A DNA stretch of 64,000 nt from Halorubrum sp. CSM-61 (GTDB lineage Archaea; Halobacteriota; Halobacteria; Halobacteriales; Haloferacaceae). The notes under the pieces were generated by a model. The model was not told the origin of the DNA and ran no database searches. It worked only from the letters and a program-made list of their open reading frames with translations. This document shows positions 52,014-62,035 of the stretch, in pieces (position 1 is the stretch's first letter; every line of letters starts with the position of its first letter). A program made the position numbers and the translations under genes. The DNA is taken from NCBI RefSeq assembly GCF_003781945.1, contig NZ_RJJW01000002.1, forward strand, positions 378,205-442,204, written 5' to 3'.

Positions 52014-53075
52014 ATGGATATTGAGTCACAGTTTGCAGAACGCCCGGTCTTTGTCACCGGCGCTGACGGATTTGTTGGGTCGCATCTCACGGAACAACTT
52101 GTGAAATACGGCGCAAATGTGCACGTATTTGTTCGTGCAACCTCAAGCGGAGAGCTACGAAACATCCGCCATCTTCGCGATGATATAACGGTTCATCGCG
52201 GTGATCTCCGGGACAAGCACTCGGTTAAGCGAGCAATGGAATCGCTTGAAGAATACTCCGACATTATCGTCTTTCATCTCGCTGCGCAAGCACATGTTGG
52301 TGACTCATGGGAACGACCTTATGAGACGATTGACACGAACGTTACTGGCACGTTAAATTTGCTTCAGACAGTTGTCGATCTCGATCTCGATCTCTCAAAG
52401 TTTGACACTGCCGGTACCTCCGAAGAATACGGCAATGTAGATATACAGATGGAAGACAAGCACGAATATGACGAAGACGGACGCGTGCTACTCAGTGAAC
52501 GATCGCCTGTGAACCCAACTTCGGTCTATGCGACATCCAAACTTGCCGCCGATTTTCTCACGATGAATTATTATGATGCATATGATGTGCCGGGTGTCAC
52601 AACCCGAATGTTCAACAATTACGGCCCGCGGCAGAATCCGAGGTACATTACCGGAACGATCATCACGCAGGCACTAGAGCGAGATATCGTCGAGCTTGGG
52701 AACCTTACCCCAAAGCGGGACATGTGTTTCGTATCCGATGGGGTTCGCGGTCACATGCATGTGGCATTAGAAGGTAATCCCGGCGAAGAGTACGTCTACG
52801 GCTACGGAGAAAATATTTCGATGCGCGAATGGACAAACCTGCTTTTAGAGGTCGGTAGCGAGGAGGGATACTGGGAGAACCCCGAGATCGTTCAGCGCGA
52901 AGACCGATATCGCCCCGGTGATAGCGATGTGGAAGAGCTACTCGTCGGCTACGAGAAACTGAACGATGAGACCGGGTGGGAACCAGAGATATCCTGGCGT
53001 GAGGGAGCAAAACAGACGATCGAATGGTATGCAGCAAATAAGGAGAACTGGTACGGACGGGTGGATTGGCGATGA
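52014..53075 (+). CDS. GDP-mannose 4,6-dehydratase-like enzyme
   Basis: A 353-residue short-chain dehydratase/epimerase. It has [48 protein letters not shown] (typical of GDP-mannose dehydratase and related), TAGTSEEYG, and the [16 protein letters not shown] catalytic helix. It forms a pair with the next gene, overlapping by four bases (ATGA), as in the GDP-fucose/GDP-colitose pathway. Substrate is probably a nucleoside-diphosphate hexose. Confidence 0.8.
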   Translation: MDIESQFAERPVFVTGADGFVGSHLTEQLVKYGANVHVFVRATSSGELRNIRHLRDDITVHRGDLRDKHSVKRAMESLEEYSDIIVFHLAAQAHVGDSWERPYETIDTNVTGTLNLLQTVVDLDLDLSKFDTAGTSEEYGNVDIQMEDKHEYDEDGRVLLSERSPVNPTSVYATSKLAADFLTMNYYDAYDVPGVTTRMFNNYGPRQNPRYITGTIITQALERDIVELGNLTPKRDMCFVSDGVRGHMHVALEGNPGEEYVYGYGENISMREWTNLLLEVGSEEGYWENPEIVQREDRYRPGDSDVEELLVGYEKLNDETGWEPEISWREGAKQTIEWYAANKENWYGRVDWR

Positions 53076-54025
53076 CTAGAGAACACCGTAAGTTCTGGGA
53101 CGACCGAACGGTGATGATAACTGGCGGTGCGGGGTTTCTGGGTAGCCATCTCGTCGAGGAGCTCAATTCTCGGTCCGATAACGTCGATATCTTCGTCCCC
53201 CGAAGCGAGGAATACGACCTGCGAGAGAAACCGGATATCAAACGCGCCTTCGAAGATTCCGATGCAGATACCGTCATCCATTTAGCCGCAACTGTCGGTG
53301 GTATCGGTGCCAATCAAGAAAATCCTGGCCGGTACTTCTACGACAACGCTACCATGGGTATCGAATTGATTGAACAGGCACGCCAACATAATGTGGATAA
53401 ATTTACTATTTTAGGAACAATATGTGCGTATCCGAAACACACGCCGGTCCCGTTCAGCGAGGAAGATCTCTGGAACGGTTATCCAGAGGAGACGAATGCC
53501 CCGTATGGAATCGCGAAGAAAGCACTTCTCACGCAGTCTAAGGCCTATCGCAAACAGTGGGGATTCAACAGCATCTATCTGCTTCCCGTGAACCTCTACG
53601 GACCGAGAGACGATTTCGATCTCCAGACATCGCACGTCATTCCGGCAATCATCCGGAAGTGTATCGAGGCCCGCGAACAGAACAAAGACGCGATTACCGC
53701 TTGGGGAACTGGTGAACCCACCCGGGAGTTCCTCTACGTCAAGGATGCAGCCAAAGGTATCTTGGATGCCACGGAACAGTATAATTCATCAGATCCGGTT
53801 AACCTCGGAAGTGGAGAGGAAATATCGATTCGAGAGCTTATCGAACTGATTGCTGAGATGACCGGCTTTGAGGGCGAAATAAACTGGGACACATCCAAGC
53901 CGGACGGTCAGCCGCGAAGGAAACTGGACACATCACGAGCAAAAGAACGCTTTGGGTGGGAGGCTTCAACGAGATTGCGAGACGGACTGGAAGAAACAAT
54001 TGAGTGGTATGAGTTCCAGAATTAA
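53072..54025 (+). CDS. GDP-L-fucose synthase-like epimerase-reductase
   Basis: A 317-residue [59 protein letters not shown] (the GDP-fucose synthase 'VGGI...N' region), and [20 protein letters not shown] (catalytic Tyr-x3-Lys). Its start overlaps the stop of the dehydratase, indicating one pathway. Together the pair could make GDP-fucose or a similar deoxy sugar for the surface glycan. Confidence 0.82.
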   Translation: MTREHRKFWDDRTVMITGGAGFLGSHLVEELNSRSDNVDIFVPRSEEYDLREKPDIKRAFEDSDADTVIHLAATVGGIGANQENPGRYFYDNATMGIELIEQARQHNVDKFTILGTICAYPKHTPVPFSEEDLWNGYPEETNAPYGIAKKALLTQSKAYRKQWGFNSIYLLPVNLYGPRDDFDLQTSHVIPAIIRKCIEAREQNKDAITAWGTGEPTREFLYVKDAAKGILDATEQYNSSDPVNLGSGEEISIRELIELIAEMTGFEGEINWDTSKPDGQPRRKLDTSRAKERFGWEASTRLRDGLEETIEWYEFQN

Positions 54026-54135
54026 ATGATAATTCCAGATAGATATAATAAAGAGAATATAAAAAATCGCTCGCAACCCCTAATACGCTGCTAGAGGAGG
54101 CTGCGCGCCTCACCGACGGGGCGCTCAGACCCATC

Positions 54136-54984
54136 TTGAATCGGTACTACGAGGCGACATCACTGCCAGGCGTTGACGTAATGTCGGAGGACTGGGACAC
54201 ACTCGTCCTCCTCGACGCTTGCCGCTATGACACGTTTTCTGATGTCTCAACTCTTAATGGTAATCTCCAGTCCGTCCAGTCAAAAGGTTCCTGGAGTTGG
54301 GAGTTCATGGAGGAGAACTTTGAGGGCCGTGACCTTCACGATACGGTGTACGTGACAGCAAACCCATATGCCGAGGATCTCTCCCACGATATCTTTCACA
54401 CCATAGAAAGCGTGCTCAGCGAATGGAAAGATGATCTCGGTACCGTCCTCCCGGCTGATGTCACCCAGGCCGCTATCGAAGCATCTGAGACGTACCCAAA
54501 CAAGCGACTTATCGTCCACTATATGCAGCCACACCAGCCTTGGATAGGACCGACAGCCGACGCAATCTGTGAGCGTGCCGAAGTCAGCGGCTGGATGCAT
54601 AACCGTGTCGAGGGCGACCACGGTCGTGGTGAGTTCGGACTGGTACGCGACGGTGTCATCTCGCACGACGAGATGGAGCAAGCATATCAGGAGAGCCTCG
54701 AAATCACTCTTGATCACGTCCAGCAGCTCCTCGATACCGTGCCCGGCCGCAGCGTCGTAACGGCTGATCACGCTGAACTCCTCGGTGAGCGCATTATTCC
54801 TCTCACTCGGCGGCGGTACGGCCATCCCATGAACCTGAAGTGCAAGACCCTTCGCCGTGTCCCGTGGCTGGAGATTCCGAGCGAGACGCGCCGTGACGTT
54901 TCTCCCGACCCGCCGGTCGAGTCGACGATGACCCTCGAATCTCGCGAAGACCGGCTAACTGCCCTCGGTTACCTCGACGACTGA
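54136..54984 (+). CDS. Alkaline-phosphatase-superfamily (sulfatase-like) protein
   Basis: A 282-residue protein from the TTG at 54136. The conserved sulfatase-fold blocks are SEDWDTLVLLDACRYDTF (metal aspartate), PNKRLIVHYMQPHQPWIG, and SVVTADHAELLG. It is a paralogue of the protein at 57651-58547. The frame extends upstream to 54052 without an ATG/GTG, and reads coding-like residues (LLEEAARLTDGALRPIL) that may be part of the gene, so the 5' end may be truncated or the start non-standard. Function: phosphate- or sulfate-ester transfer on glycans is an inference. Confidence 0.7.
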   Translation: MNRYYEATSLPGVDVMSEDWDTLVLLDACRYDTFSDVSTLNGNLQSVQSKGSWSWEFMEENFEGRDLHDTVYVTANPYAEDLSHDIFHTIESVLSEWKDDLGTVLPADVTQAAIEASETYPNKRLIVHYMQPHQPWIGPTADAICERAEVSGWMHNRVEGDHGRGEFGLVRDGVISHDEMEQAYQESLEITLDHVQQLLDTVPGRSVVTADHAELLGERIIPLTRRRYGHPMNLKCKTLRRVPWLEIPSETRRDVSPDPPVESTMTLESREDRLTALGYLDD

Positions 54985-55083
54985 TCCATCGGAGACGGCT
55001 ACGCGCCTAGCGAAACGGATCACGGGAATCATCCCAATCCATCCAAAAGGTCTAACTTGACTTCAGAGAGATGTTGATCCCAA

Positions 55084-55866
55084 ATGAATGATCTCCTTTC
55101 CAAAGCCTACAAAAAGTATCAGAGCGAGGGATTCATACAACTCCTCAAGGGAATGAGCCGTTTCGTCGGCGGACCGGTTCACCATCGATATAATGCGTTT
55201 TACCACAATGAGCTCCGTGAGCGATTGCCGACTCGGTACAACATAGTCACACTCAACGGTGTCGAGTGCCTAATCGAGCGCTCGCCACTAGATCGGTTCG
55301 TGCCATTCTACGAGCCTCCGTGGCCTACGACTGACGAGCCAGCCTACGAGGCAACCGAAGCAGACGCGGTTCGATCCTATTGCTCAACTGGGGACAAAGT
55401 AGTGGTTATCGGAGGAGGACTTGGCGTCACTGCCGTCCTCGCTGCGCGCGAAATCGGTCCAGAAGGTGTTGTCGACGTGTACGAGCCCTCTAGCGAGGCC
55501 TACGACCGAATCCAGGCGACCGTAGCCCACAACGATCTTGAAGATGTAATAAATATACACCACGCCAGTGTCTCATCCAAGACTAATCCCAGTTTCACCT
55601 ACCGGAGCGATATCAAACGTCGTGTGGTAGCTCCAAAGGATCTCCCGGATGCAGATGTCTACGAGATGGACTGCGAGGGAGCAGAGATCCCTATCTTGGA
55701 GAACTTGGTCGTCCGCCCAGATATCCTGTTGGTTGAGACCCACCGAAACCACAGCGAGGTCGTCTCGTTGCTTGACGATCTCGATTATGAGATAGAGGAT
55801 GTCGTCAGCGACGGCCACAACCAGTGGGAGGGTGCGACTCACGTCCGTGCGAAATTCCGACGATGA
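55084..55866 (+). CDS. FkbM-family methyltransferase
   Basis: A 260-residue SAM-dependent methyltransferase. VVVIGGGLGVTAVLAAREIGPEGVVDVYEPSSEAYDRIQATVAHNDL is the SAM-binding motif; VYEMDCEGAEIPILENL is the FkbM-specific acidic loop. FkbM enzymes methylate sugar hydroxyls, fitting the glycan cluster. It starts 99 bases after the sulfatase-like gene. Confidence 0.8.
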   Translation: MNDLLSKAYKKYQSEGFIQLLKGMSRFVGGPVHHRYNAFYHNELRERLPTRYNIVTLNGVECLIERSPLDRFVPFYEPPWPTTDEPAYEATEADAVRSYCSTGDKVVVIGGGLGVTAVLAAREIGPEGVVDVYEPSSEAYDRIQATVAHNDLEDVINIHHASVSSKTNPSFTYRSDIKRRVVAPKDLPDADVYEMDCEGAEIPILENLVVRPDILLVETHRNHSEVVSLLDDLDYEIEDVVSDGHNQWEGATHVRAKFRR

Positions 55867-56235
55867 TCAAGGAAGAAATCATCCATACACGCATCCTCTC
55901 AGACAAGTTCCAAACTGCAGTCAGGATACCTCGATCCGTTTGATAGACCTCGTCGTCGTCCGTGACAGCGCGAGACTGCTGGGCGAATAACAAATGAATC
56001 GACTCATGGGAAGTGGTTCACTCCGTGGGTGTGTCCGCAAGAGAGGATTGCTCCGTGAGATGAGGACAGGATTCAATGAGTGGTTCCTACGATAATCGTT
56101 GAGTGATACGCACATAATCGCGAGGCGATCTCACAGTAGATGGACGTTTTCAGAGCCATCCAGTGGATTCAGTCTCTAGTTTGATTTGTCGGTACATCAC
56201 CACACTATCCAACAGATATCGGTGGTTTCGACAGT
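55867..56235. other. Intergenic stretch, no supported gene
   Basis: A 369-base stretch between convergent genes. A short plus-strand frame ending RLIDLVVVRDSARLLGE (stop near 55990) looks like the tail of some glycan gene but has no start or length; it could be a remnant. I see no clear promoter, repeat or RNA. Confidence 0.4.
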
Positions 56236-57282
56236 TCAGACTCTACTGTGGAACAGTGTCTCAATTTGATCCAATCGGTCGGAAATAGTGTGACGCTCGG
56301 CGACGAGTTCAGCTCCGCGGCGACGACGATCGAGGTAGGAGTCAGGGTCATCCAAGTAAGCCTTGGCCTTCTGTGTAAAATCGTCACGGGAGTGGAATAT
56401 CACGCTGTTGGACTCATCAAAACCCACCCGTTCTAGATCCCGACAGTACTGCGCAAACAGCAGCGAGCCGCCGGCGGCAATTTCGTAGTACTTCGGGACA
56501 ACGTACTGCCAATTGTCTTTCAACGACCCTGCGGCCACTTGACAGTCAAAATTACGGAGCCACTCATAATATTCTTCGTTGCTCATTACCTTGTTCTGCG
56601 TCCCGGAGTTCTGGTAGCCGTCAACCATCGGTTGTTCGCGGACCCAGTCTCGCAATTCATAGGCCTCACTACCCCCCGCGCCGGAAACTCGGAGCACATC
56701 ATCGTCCCGATACTCGATATCTGTTGGATCCACAACGAACTTCTCGGGAACTGGCCACGGGAAGTGCTCAAGCCGCTCTTCCTCAAGGCCAGGTAAGTGG
56801 TGAAGTACGGGATAGTAGTAAGGGCTCACTACGCGGTCAATCTCGTTGTCTTTGATGTAGTGCTCAAGAAATTCCGATCGATTATGTGGATCGCTGACGA
56901 AAAGTAAGACAGTCTGGTCCAAGTCGGTGTCGTACTTTAGCGTCGGTCCCTTCTTGTTTCGGGAGCCGAAGGCAAACAAGTACTCCAGATTGTCGGATTT
57001 ACGATCGTAGGACCGTTGGCTGGTGACAATCTGGGCATCGAAGCGTTCCACGAAGCGCTTCACAAAGAATGGGTACCAAGCTGCAGTCCAATGATCTCGC
57101 TTGTGTAGCCCCCAGTTCAGGACGAGTCCATACTTTGAGTTGTTGTCTCTCTGGTGGAACTCTTTCCGAATGTTCGATTCGGCGTATCGAAGCTGATTCC
57201 CCCAACTGACTAGCTCACGTCGCACCTTGCTGGGATCTCGAATACCCCTGCGAAGTTCACTGAGCGTGTAGGGGAGATCCAT
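56236..57282 (-). CDS. CgeB-like glycosyltransferase
   Basis: A 348-residue GT-B protein. The C-terminal half (VVPKYYEIAAGGSLLFAQYCRDLERVGFDESNSVIFHSRDDFTQKAKAYLDDPDSYLDRRRRGAELVAERHTISDRLDQIETLF) matches the CgeB/GT1-type spore-protein domain: E-AxGG, then the DPD-x-RRRRGAELV helix. The N-terminal half is unusual and probably binds the acceptor. Transfers a sugar for the surface glycan. The ATG at 57280-57282 is clear. Confidence 0.75.
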   Translation of the reverse strand: MDLPYTLSELRRGIRDPSKVRRELVSWGNQLRYAESNIRKEFHQRDNNSKYGLVLNWGLHKRDHWTAAWYPFFVKRFVERFDAQIVTSQRSYDRKSDNLEYLFAFGSRNKKGPTLKYDTDLDQTVLLFVSDPHNRSEFLEHYIKDNEIDRVVSPYYYPVLHHLPGLEEERLEHFPWPVPEKFVVDPTDIEYRDDDVLRVSGAGGSEAYELRDWVREQPMVDGYQNSGTQNKVMSNEEYYEWLRNFDCQVAAGSLKDNWQYVVPKYYEIAAGGSLLFAQYCRDLERVGFDESNSVIFHSRDDFTQKAKAYLDDPDSYLDRRRRGAELVAERHTISDRLDQIETLFHSRV

Positions 57283-57650
57283 TGTGTTGAGTCTGTTGTC
57301 TGAGAGACGGGTTCACTTCTTGAAGCTGTCGGAGTACGGTTGGTTATGTTCTGTTGGATCCATATAAGCTAGAGAGATTAGGTTTTTGACCATCCGATTC
57401 AGTACTGCTGCTAACAAGATTCAGCTACTGACTTCTCGTGGGAGAAGTGAAATTTATATTCAGAAATGTGAACAGTCTATTAATTCGATAGTTAGAGAGA
57501 ATCTATTATTACTGTGGATATATTGATCCCCTCAACGTCATCCGCTTCAATAAAGCAGCTTGAACAGTTTATGCATCATAATTACTATCCTGATCATGTA
57601 AATTTTTAACGTGCAAACATCAGGTGATGGGTGTTAATATAGATCGTGTG
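57283..57650. other. AT-rich intergenic stretch
   Basis: About 368 bases upstream of the CgeB-like gene and downstream of a leftward sulfatase-like gene. It is AT-rich and contains no convincing ORF or repeat. It probably holds the promoter for the CgeB-like gene near its right-hand side. Confidence 0.4.
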
Positions 57651-58547
57651 TCAATTTGCATACCCTAAATCTTTCAGTCTGTCTGTAACCTGACTTGCTA
57701 TCTGCTGCTCCACTTGATCCGCTAGCTCTCCCTCAATTTTTGGTCTAGAATTACTTTCTGTTACTAGCCAAGGTACTTTCACCAGACTATTCGTATAAAC
57801 TCCGCCAGGATGACCAAAAACACCGAATTCTCCGAATGCATTTCCATGGTCTGATGTTACAACAGACTTACCTCGTAACTCTCCAAGGAGGTGATCTACT
57901 TGTGGTAAAGCTAACTCCAGATTTTCTCGATACGCTTTCCAGACGAGTTCCTGTTCCAACGACCCTGATTCAAGTAGGTCCCAAACAGAGTGTACCTCAT
58001 GTCCTCCCTCAATTATTCCATCACCAGTGACTGATCGATGATCGATATCTTGTCCTGTTTCTCCAATAAAGGGATAGTGTGGCTGGACATAATGAATTAT
58101 TAATCTCTTATTCGGGTATTTGTTTTGTGCCTCAATGGCGGCATCAGTTACACTTTCTGGAGGGACCGTGTCCAACTCCTCTCTCCACTCTGTTTCCCAG
58201 AGCCGAATACAATCATGAAATTGGCTACCAATTTCGTGACGCTGGACCTGTGGATTTGCAGCGATATAGACGGTATCTGGGAAGTGCTCATCTGCAAAGT
58301 TATGTTTAAGAAACCCGCTCGTACTGGAATCGCTTGAGATAACAGATGTGAGCTCTCCGTCGATCGTGTTCACCTCCTCAAAAAGGTCGTACCGACAAGC
58401 ATCGAGAATAATCAGGTTATCCCAGTCTTCCTCCATGACCTTGATACCGGTCATCCCGCGAATTTTTCGGTGATAGATCCGGTTCAGTTCCAAGAGGGCT
58501 TTCCGTGGATTCTTAACCGCAGTGACAATGTCTTTAATATCGTACAT
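57651..58547 (-). CDS. Alkaline-phosphatase-superfamily (sulfatase-like) protein
   Basis: A 298-residue protein with a complete N-terminus (MYDIKDIVTAVKNPRKALLELNRIYHRKIRG). Conserved blocks EEDWDNLIILDACRYDLF, NKRLIIHYVQPHYPFIGE, GKSVVTSDHGNAFGE and GHPGG match its paralogue at 54136. No signal peptide is seen. Its partner is the glycosyltransferase 15 bases upstream on the same strand. Cleavage or transfer of phosphate/sulfate groups is likely; the substrate is unknown. Confidence 0.75.
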   Translation of the reverse strand: MYDIKDIVTAVKNPRKALLELNRIYHRKIRGMTGIKVMEEDWDNLIILDACRYDLFEEVNTIDGELTSVISSDSSTSGFLKHNFADEHFPDTVYIAANPQVQRHEIGSQFHDCIRLWETEWREELDTVPPESVTDAAIEAQNKYPNKRLIIHYVQPHYPFIGETGQDIDHRSVTGDGIIEGGHEVHSVWDLLESGSLEQELVWKAYRENLELALPQVDHLLGELRGKSVVTSDHGNAFGEFGVFGHPGGVYTNSLVKVPWLVTESNSRPKIEGELADQVEQQIASQVTDRLKDLGYAN

Positions 58548-58562
58548 ACAATCGATCTCGCG

Positions 58563-59648
58563 TTAGCGGGCCTCAGAGCCTAATTCTGATTCGATACGGT
58601 CGACAACCGCATCGATACCGTGCTTCTCGCTCGCATACTGTCGCGCGTTCTCACCTAAGAACTTTCGACGCCCAGGCTCAGCGATCAGCTGTGACACCTG
58701 AGACACCATCTCGTCGAGCGATTCGCATCGGGCGCCGATCTCGTGTCGTTGTAACACGGCGTCCGGGTCCGTTTTGAGTGTCATCACAGGTGTCCGGTGC
58801 ATCCAAGATTGAATAAACGTGTTGGGAAACCCTTCCGTATCGCCAGTGTGAACGTAGATCGACGCTTTCGCGAAGTACTCGTTACTCTCGACGATTCCAC
58901 ACCCCCCGTGATATTCGAGATTATCCTGCTCCGCCGCTCGCCGTCGAACCGTCTCGTGTAACTCGTCGTCGATCGGTCGACCGACCATCCAGAACTGACA
59001 AGGGAGATCGCGACATCGATCTGCGACTTCGAGGAACAGTTCCGGGTTCTTTACCGACTTCAGGTTGGAAAGCCAGAGCACGATCGGTGGAGATTCTTTG
59101 TCGATCTCGCCCTCCGGAACCGCGTGTCCGTTTCCGACGAGGACGCTTTCGATTCCGTGGTTGTCACGGAGTAGTTGTTGTTGACGCTCGTTCTGTGCGA
59201 AGACGTGGTCCGGCACCCGAAGTAATGCTCTGTAAACCGCATAGCGACCGGTGTTAACCAGTCGACGAGCGATCGGTTTCGAATCACGATACGGACCACC
59301 GGCGAACAGCGGCTCGCATTGGATGTCCCGCGAAATGTTGTACACGAACGTAGAGTCGATCTGTCGTTTGGCCCGTGCTAAGAGCGGTAAGTCGGTCGCG
59401 AGCCTGAAGTAGCAGGTGTCCGGATCGATCTGCTTCAGCTGCTCAATCACCTTTCTACCCCCTACACCTTCCATCCGATGGACGGTGATTCCGTCGTCCT
59501 GGGTGGTACTCGTCTCTATGGAGGAGTGAGCCACGTAGTGTACTTCGTGACCTCGCTTACCGAGCTCGCGGGCTATCAGATACGCCTGATACTCAGCGCC
59601 ACCCGGTACGTCTTTCGGGTAGTTCCGGAGGACCGCACAGAATCTCAT
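58563..59648 (-). CDS. GT4-family glycosyltransferase
   Basis: A 361-residue GT-B enzyme. DVPGGAEYQAYLIARELGKRGHEVHYV is the usual N-terminal donor-fold start; WLSNLKSVKNPELFLEVADRC, then YHGGCGIVESNEYFAKASIYVHTGDTEGFPNTFIQSW holds the E-x7-E region. The ATG at 59646-59648 starts MRFCAVLRNYPKDVPGGAEY; an upstream GTG is possible. Transfers a sugar onto a lipid-linked glycan. Confidence 0.85.
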   Translation of the reverse strand: MRFCAVLRNYPKDVPGGAEYQAYLIARELGKRGHEVHYVAHSSIETSTTQDDGITVHRMEGVGGRKVIEQLKQIDPDTCYFRLATDLPLLARAKRQIDSTFVYNISRDIQCEPLFAGGPYRDSKPIARRLVNTGRYAVYRALLRVPDHVFAQNERQQQLLRDNHGIESVLVGNGHAVPEGEIDKESPPIVLWLSNLKSVKNPELFLEVADRCRDLPCQFWMVGRPIDDELHETVRRRAAEQDNLEYHGGCGIVESNEYFAKASIYVHTGDTEGFPNTFIQSWMHRTPVMTLKTDPDAVLQRHEIGARCESLDEMVSQVSQLIAEPGRRKFLGENARQYASEKHGIDAVVDRIESELGSEAR

Positions 59649-59687
59649 TGCGACCACATCGATCTCGGACTCATGTCAGTTGTACTG

Positions 59688-60596
59688 TCAGGCAGGAGGC
59701 TGTCCACGGTAATATCGTATCCGATCCCGCATATTCATCGCGGAAGCTTGGATTTTCGGTGGAAGCGAAAGGAGAATCCGTTTTCCGACGGTCTCGATGG
59801 CCTCTTGCGATGATTGAACTCCGGAGTTCGAGCGTAACCAATTAGTCTCACCGTTCATCACCTGTTCGAAGTCCCACTTGTCGAGAAAGTACTGCTTCGA
59901 CTCGTGGATCCGTGTCCAGCTTCTGCGCTTGGCACGATAGCTCTCATCGCCACCGGGGTAATGCCTGAACATAATTTCGGGACAGACGCCGAACGACCAG
60001 TCGGTCCGTCTCTTATGACCCACGAAAAAATCGGTGTGCTCCCAGCCGATCGTGTACTCCGAGTCCCAGCAGTAGTCTTCCAGACATTCGCGTCGAAACA
60101 TCGCCACATTCTGAATCTGATCGAATTCCACGAGTGGCAGCCCCGAAACCTTCTGTACCTGTTTTGGACTCTGAATATCCTTGAGAAGTACCGGTCCCCG
60201 CTTGAACAGATCGTAACAGTCACTTCGAATTCGGTCACTTTCGATCAACACGCCGCCGACACCCCCCAGATCGGGTCGATGCTGCAGTATTGTCTGTAAC
60301 TGGCCGACATTGTGTGGAATTTCGACGTCGCTGTCGACTATCAGTAGATACGGCTCATTGCTTTCCTCCACGATCTCCCGACGACTATGTCCAAGTCCCG
60401 AATCGTATTTCAAGTCCAGTACGTTGAGCTCAAATGGATACTCCCTGTCGTAGATCTCGCGCTTGCGGTCGGTTATCTCACCGTTGTCCCCGACGTAGAC
60501 AGTCTCGATTAGGGAGTGCTCGTCGATCGAATCCAATAAGTCCCGAATTTTTTCCGCCCGCTGGAAGACGACCGTCCCTACTGCAATCTCATCCAT
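59688..60596 (-). CDS. GT2-family glycosyltransferase
   Basis: A 302-residue GT-A enzyme. VGTVVFQRAEKIRDLLDSIDEHSLIETVYVGDNGE, then LLIVDSDVEIPHNVGQL is the DXD metal site, and the middle FRRECLEDYCWDSEYTIGWEHTDFFVGHKRRTDW is the acceptor side (EHTDF). The ATG at 60594-60596 is chosen; GTG at 60608 is in frame. Catalyses sugar transfer in the cluster. Confidence 0.83.
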   Translation of the reverse strand: MDEIAVGTVVFQRAEKIRDLLDSIDEHSLIETVYVGDNGEITDRKREIYDREYPFELNVLDLKYDSGLGHSRREIVEESNEPYLLIVDSDVEIPHNVGQLQTILQHRPDLGGVGGVLIESDRIRSDCYDLFKRGPVLLKDIQSPKQVQKVSGLPLVEFDQIQNVAMFRRECLEDYCWDSEYTIGWEHTDFFVGHKRRTDWSFGVCPEIMFRHYPGGDESYRAKRRSWTRIHESKQYFLDKWDFEQVMNGETNWLRSNSGVQSSQEAIETVGKRILLSLPPKIQASAMNMRDRIRYYRGQPPA

Positions 60597-60628
60597 CTTG
60601 TTAATCACCTGTTCGGGAACATCCCTAT

Positions 60629-62035
60629 TTACATCTCGTGGTCGAGATATCCCATGTCAGCGAGCCGCTTCCGGGTTGCCTCATCGATATCGATGTCTTC
60701 ACGGTGCCCTACCGGTTGTCCTTCCGTTTCGAGCCACTCGGTCAGCTGTGCATCGAGTCGTTCGGCAACCTCGGGATGATCGTCAATAACGTTCTCGATC
60801 TCATTAGGTAGACGGTATAATTGAGGCTCATCTGGCCGCTGAACGTATTTGAAACGCCCGTCCTGAATCAACGAGTACGGCTCAGTAGGGAACCGCGAGG
60901 TATTGTACTCAGAATTGTGTTCCAGCAGTGGTTTCAGCGAGTCCTGAGGTGACTGGCTGATTGCATACTCACGACGTTCCTCACGCAGATCGACACCCTG
61001 TACAGTCTCCGTCTCGGCACCGGCCGCTGAGAGCAGCGTCGAAAGGACATCTGAATGCTGGATAACTCCCTCGTCAGAGAGATCGGAGAGCCCCTGTACG
61101 ACCATCGGCACGTGTAACACGCCATTGTGCATGCTGTACTTGTGGGCGAGCATATCGTCCTCGCCGAACAGCTCCCCGTGGTCGGCGGTGATCACGACGA
61201 TTGTGTCACCCAGTTCCTCTTGTACACAATCGTACAGCATACCTACTCGATCGTCGGTGTAAGCGATCTCGGCGTCGTACATCGCTTTGAGTGCCGCCAG
61301 CTCCTCCTCACTCAAGTTACACCCATTTGCGGCTATCTCGATGAGATTGTGATGGACATCCATCGCAATCTCCGCGGCTTCGGAACCGCTCATTGGGAGG
61401 TCCTCAGTGAAACGGTCGAGATACGGTAGCGGTGGGTAGTACGCTCGGTGGGGTTCGTTGTAGTGGACGTACATGAAGAGTGGCTCCTCGGCCTGTTGAA
61501 CCCGTTCTTTTGCGAGCTCAGTGGTGAGGTACGCACCCGAATGCGCGTGAGTGTCCGTCGAGAACCCGACCGAGTGGCTCCGGATGTTTCGGGCGAACTT
61601 CAGAACGTTCCGGAGGCCAGCACTCCGGAGAATTTCGGCCGGCGACGATCCGAGCAGTACGAACTCATCAAACCCTCTATCAACGCCCGTAAGTGACCCT
61701 GCATACCCGTTATTCGAAATGCCGACAGTGTTGTACCCTACGTCGTGAAACAGCTCGGCAGCGAGTGGAAGATCGTCAGGAAACGCTGATGATTCTTGGT
61801 AGTAGGTTCCGTGCCGGGAGGGATAGGTTCCACTCAGGATAGAGGGGACCGATGTCGCAGATGCACGAGCGTGTGAGAAACACGATGAGAATGAAACGCC
61901 ATCAGATTTGTTAGCTATGTTCTGTATGCGTGGGGTTGTCTCTCGGTCATACCCACCCATTGTAGTGTGGTCCTGTCGGACGCTATCAAGCGTGAGCCAG
62001 ATGACGTTCGGTTTATCTGTCATTTCATCCACCAT
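60629..62035 (-). CDS. Sulfatase family protein
   Basis: A 468-residue protein of the alkaline-phosphatase superfamily. VIWLTLDSVRQDHTTMGGY (metal Asp), SHARASATSVPSILSGTYPSRHG (the SxPS-type nucleophile region, where Ser replaces the usual Cys), TADHGELFGEDDMLAHKYSMHNGVLHVPMVVQG, and an end LADMGYLDHEM. The ATG at 62033-62035 shares a base with the upstream gene's stop (TGATG), so they are coupled. Sulfatase, phosphatase or phosphoglycerol-type transferase activity cannot be told apart here. Confidence 0.82.
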   Translation of the reverse strand: MVDEMTDKPNVIWLTLDSVRQDHTTMGGYDRETTPRIQNIANKSDGVSFSSCFSHARASATSVPSILSGTYPSRHGTYYQESSAFPDDLPLAAELFHDVGYNTVGISNNGYAGSLTGVDRGFDEFVLLGSSPAEILRSAGLRNVLKFARNIRSHSVGFSTDTHAHSGAYLTTELAKERVQQAEEPLFMYVHYNEPHRAYYPPLPYLDRFTEDLPMSGSEAAEIAMDVHHNLIEIAANGCNLSEEELAALKAMYDAEIAYTDDRVGMLYDCVQEELGDTIVVITADHGELFGEDDMLAHKYSMHNGVLHVPMVVQGLSDLSDEGVIQHSDVLSTLLSAAGAETETVQGVDLREERREYAISQSPQDSLKPLLEHNSEYNTSRFPTEPYSLIQDGRFKYVQRPDEPQLYRLPNEIENVIDDHPEVAERLDAQLTEWLETEGQPVGHREDIDIDEATRKRLADMGYLDHEM

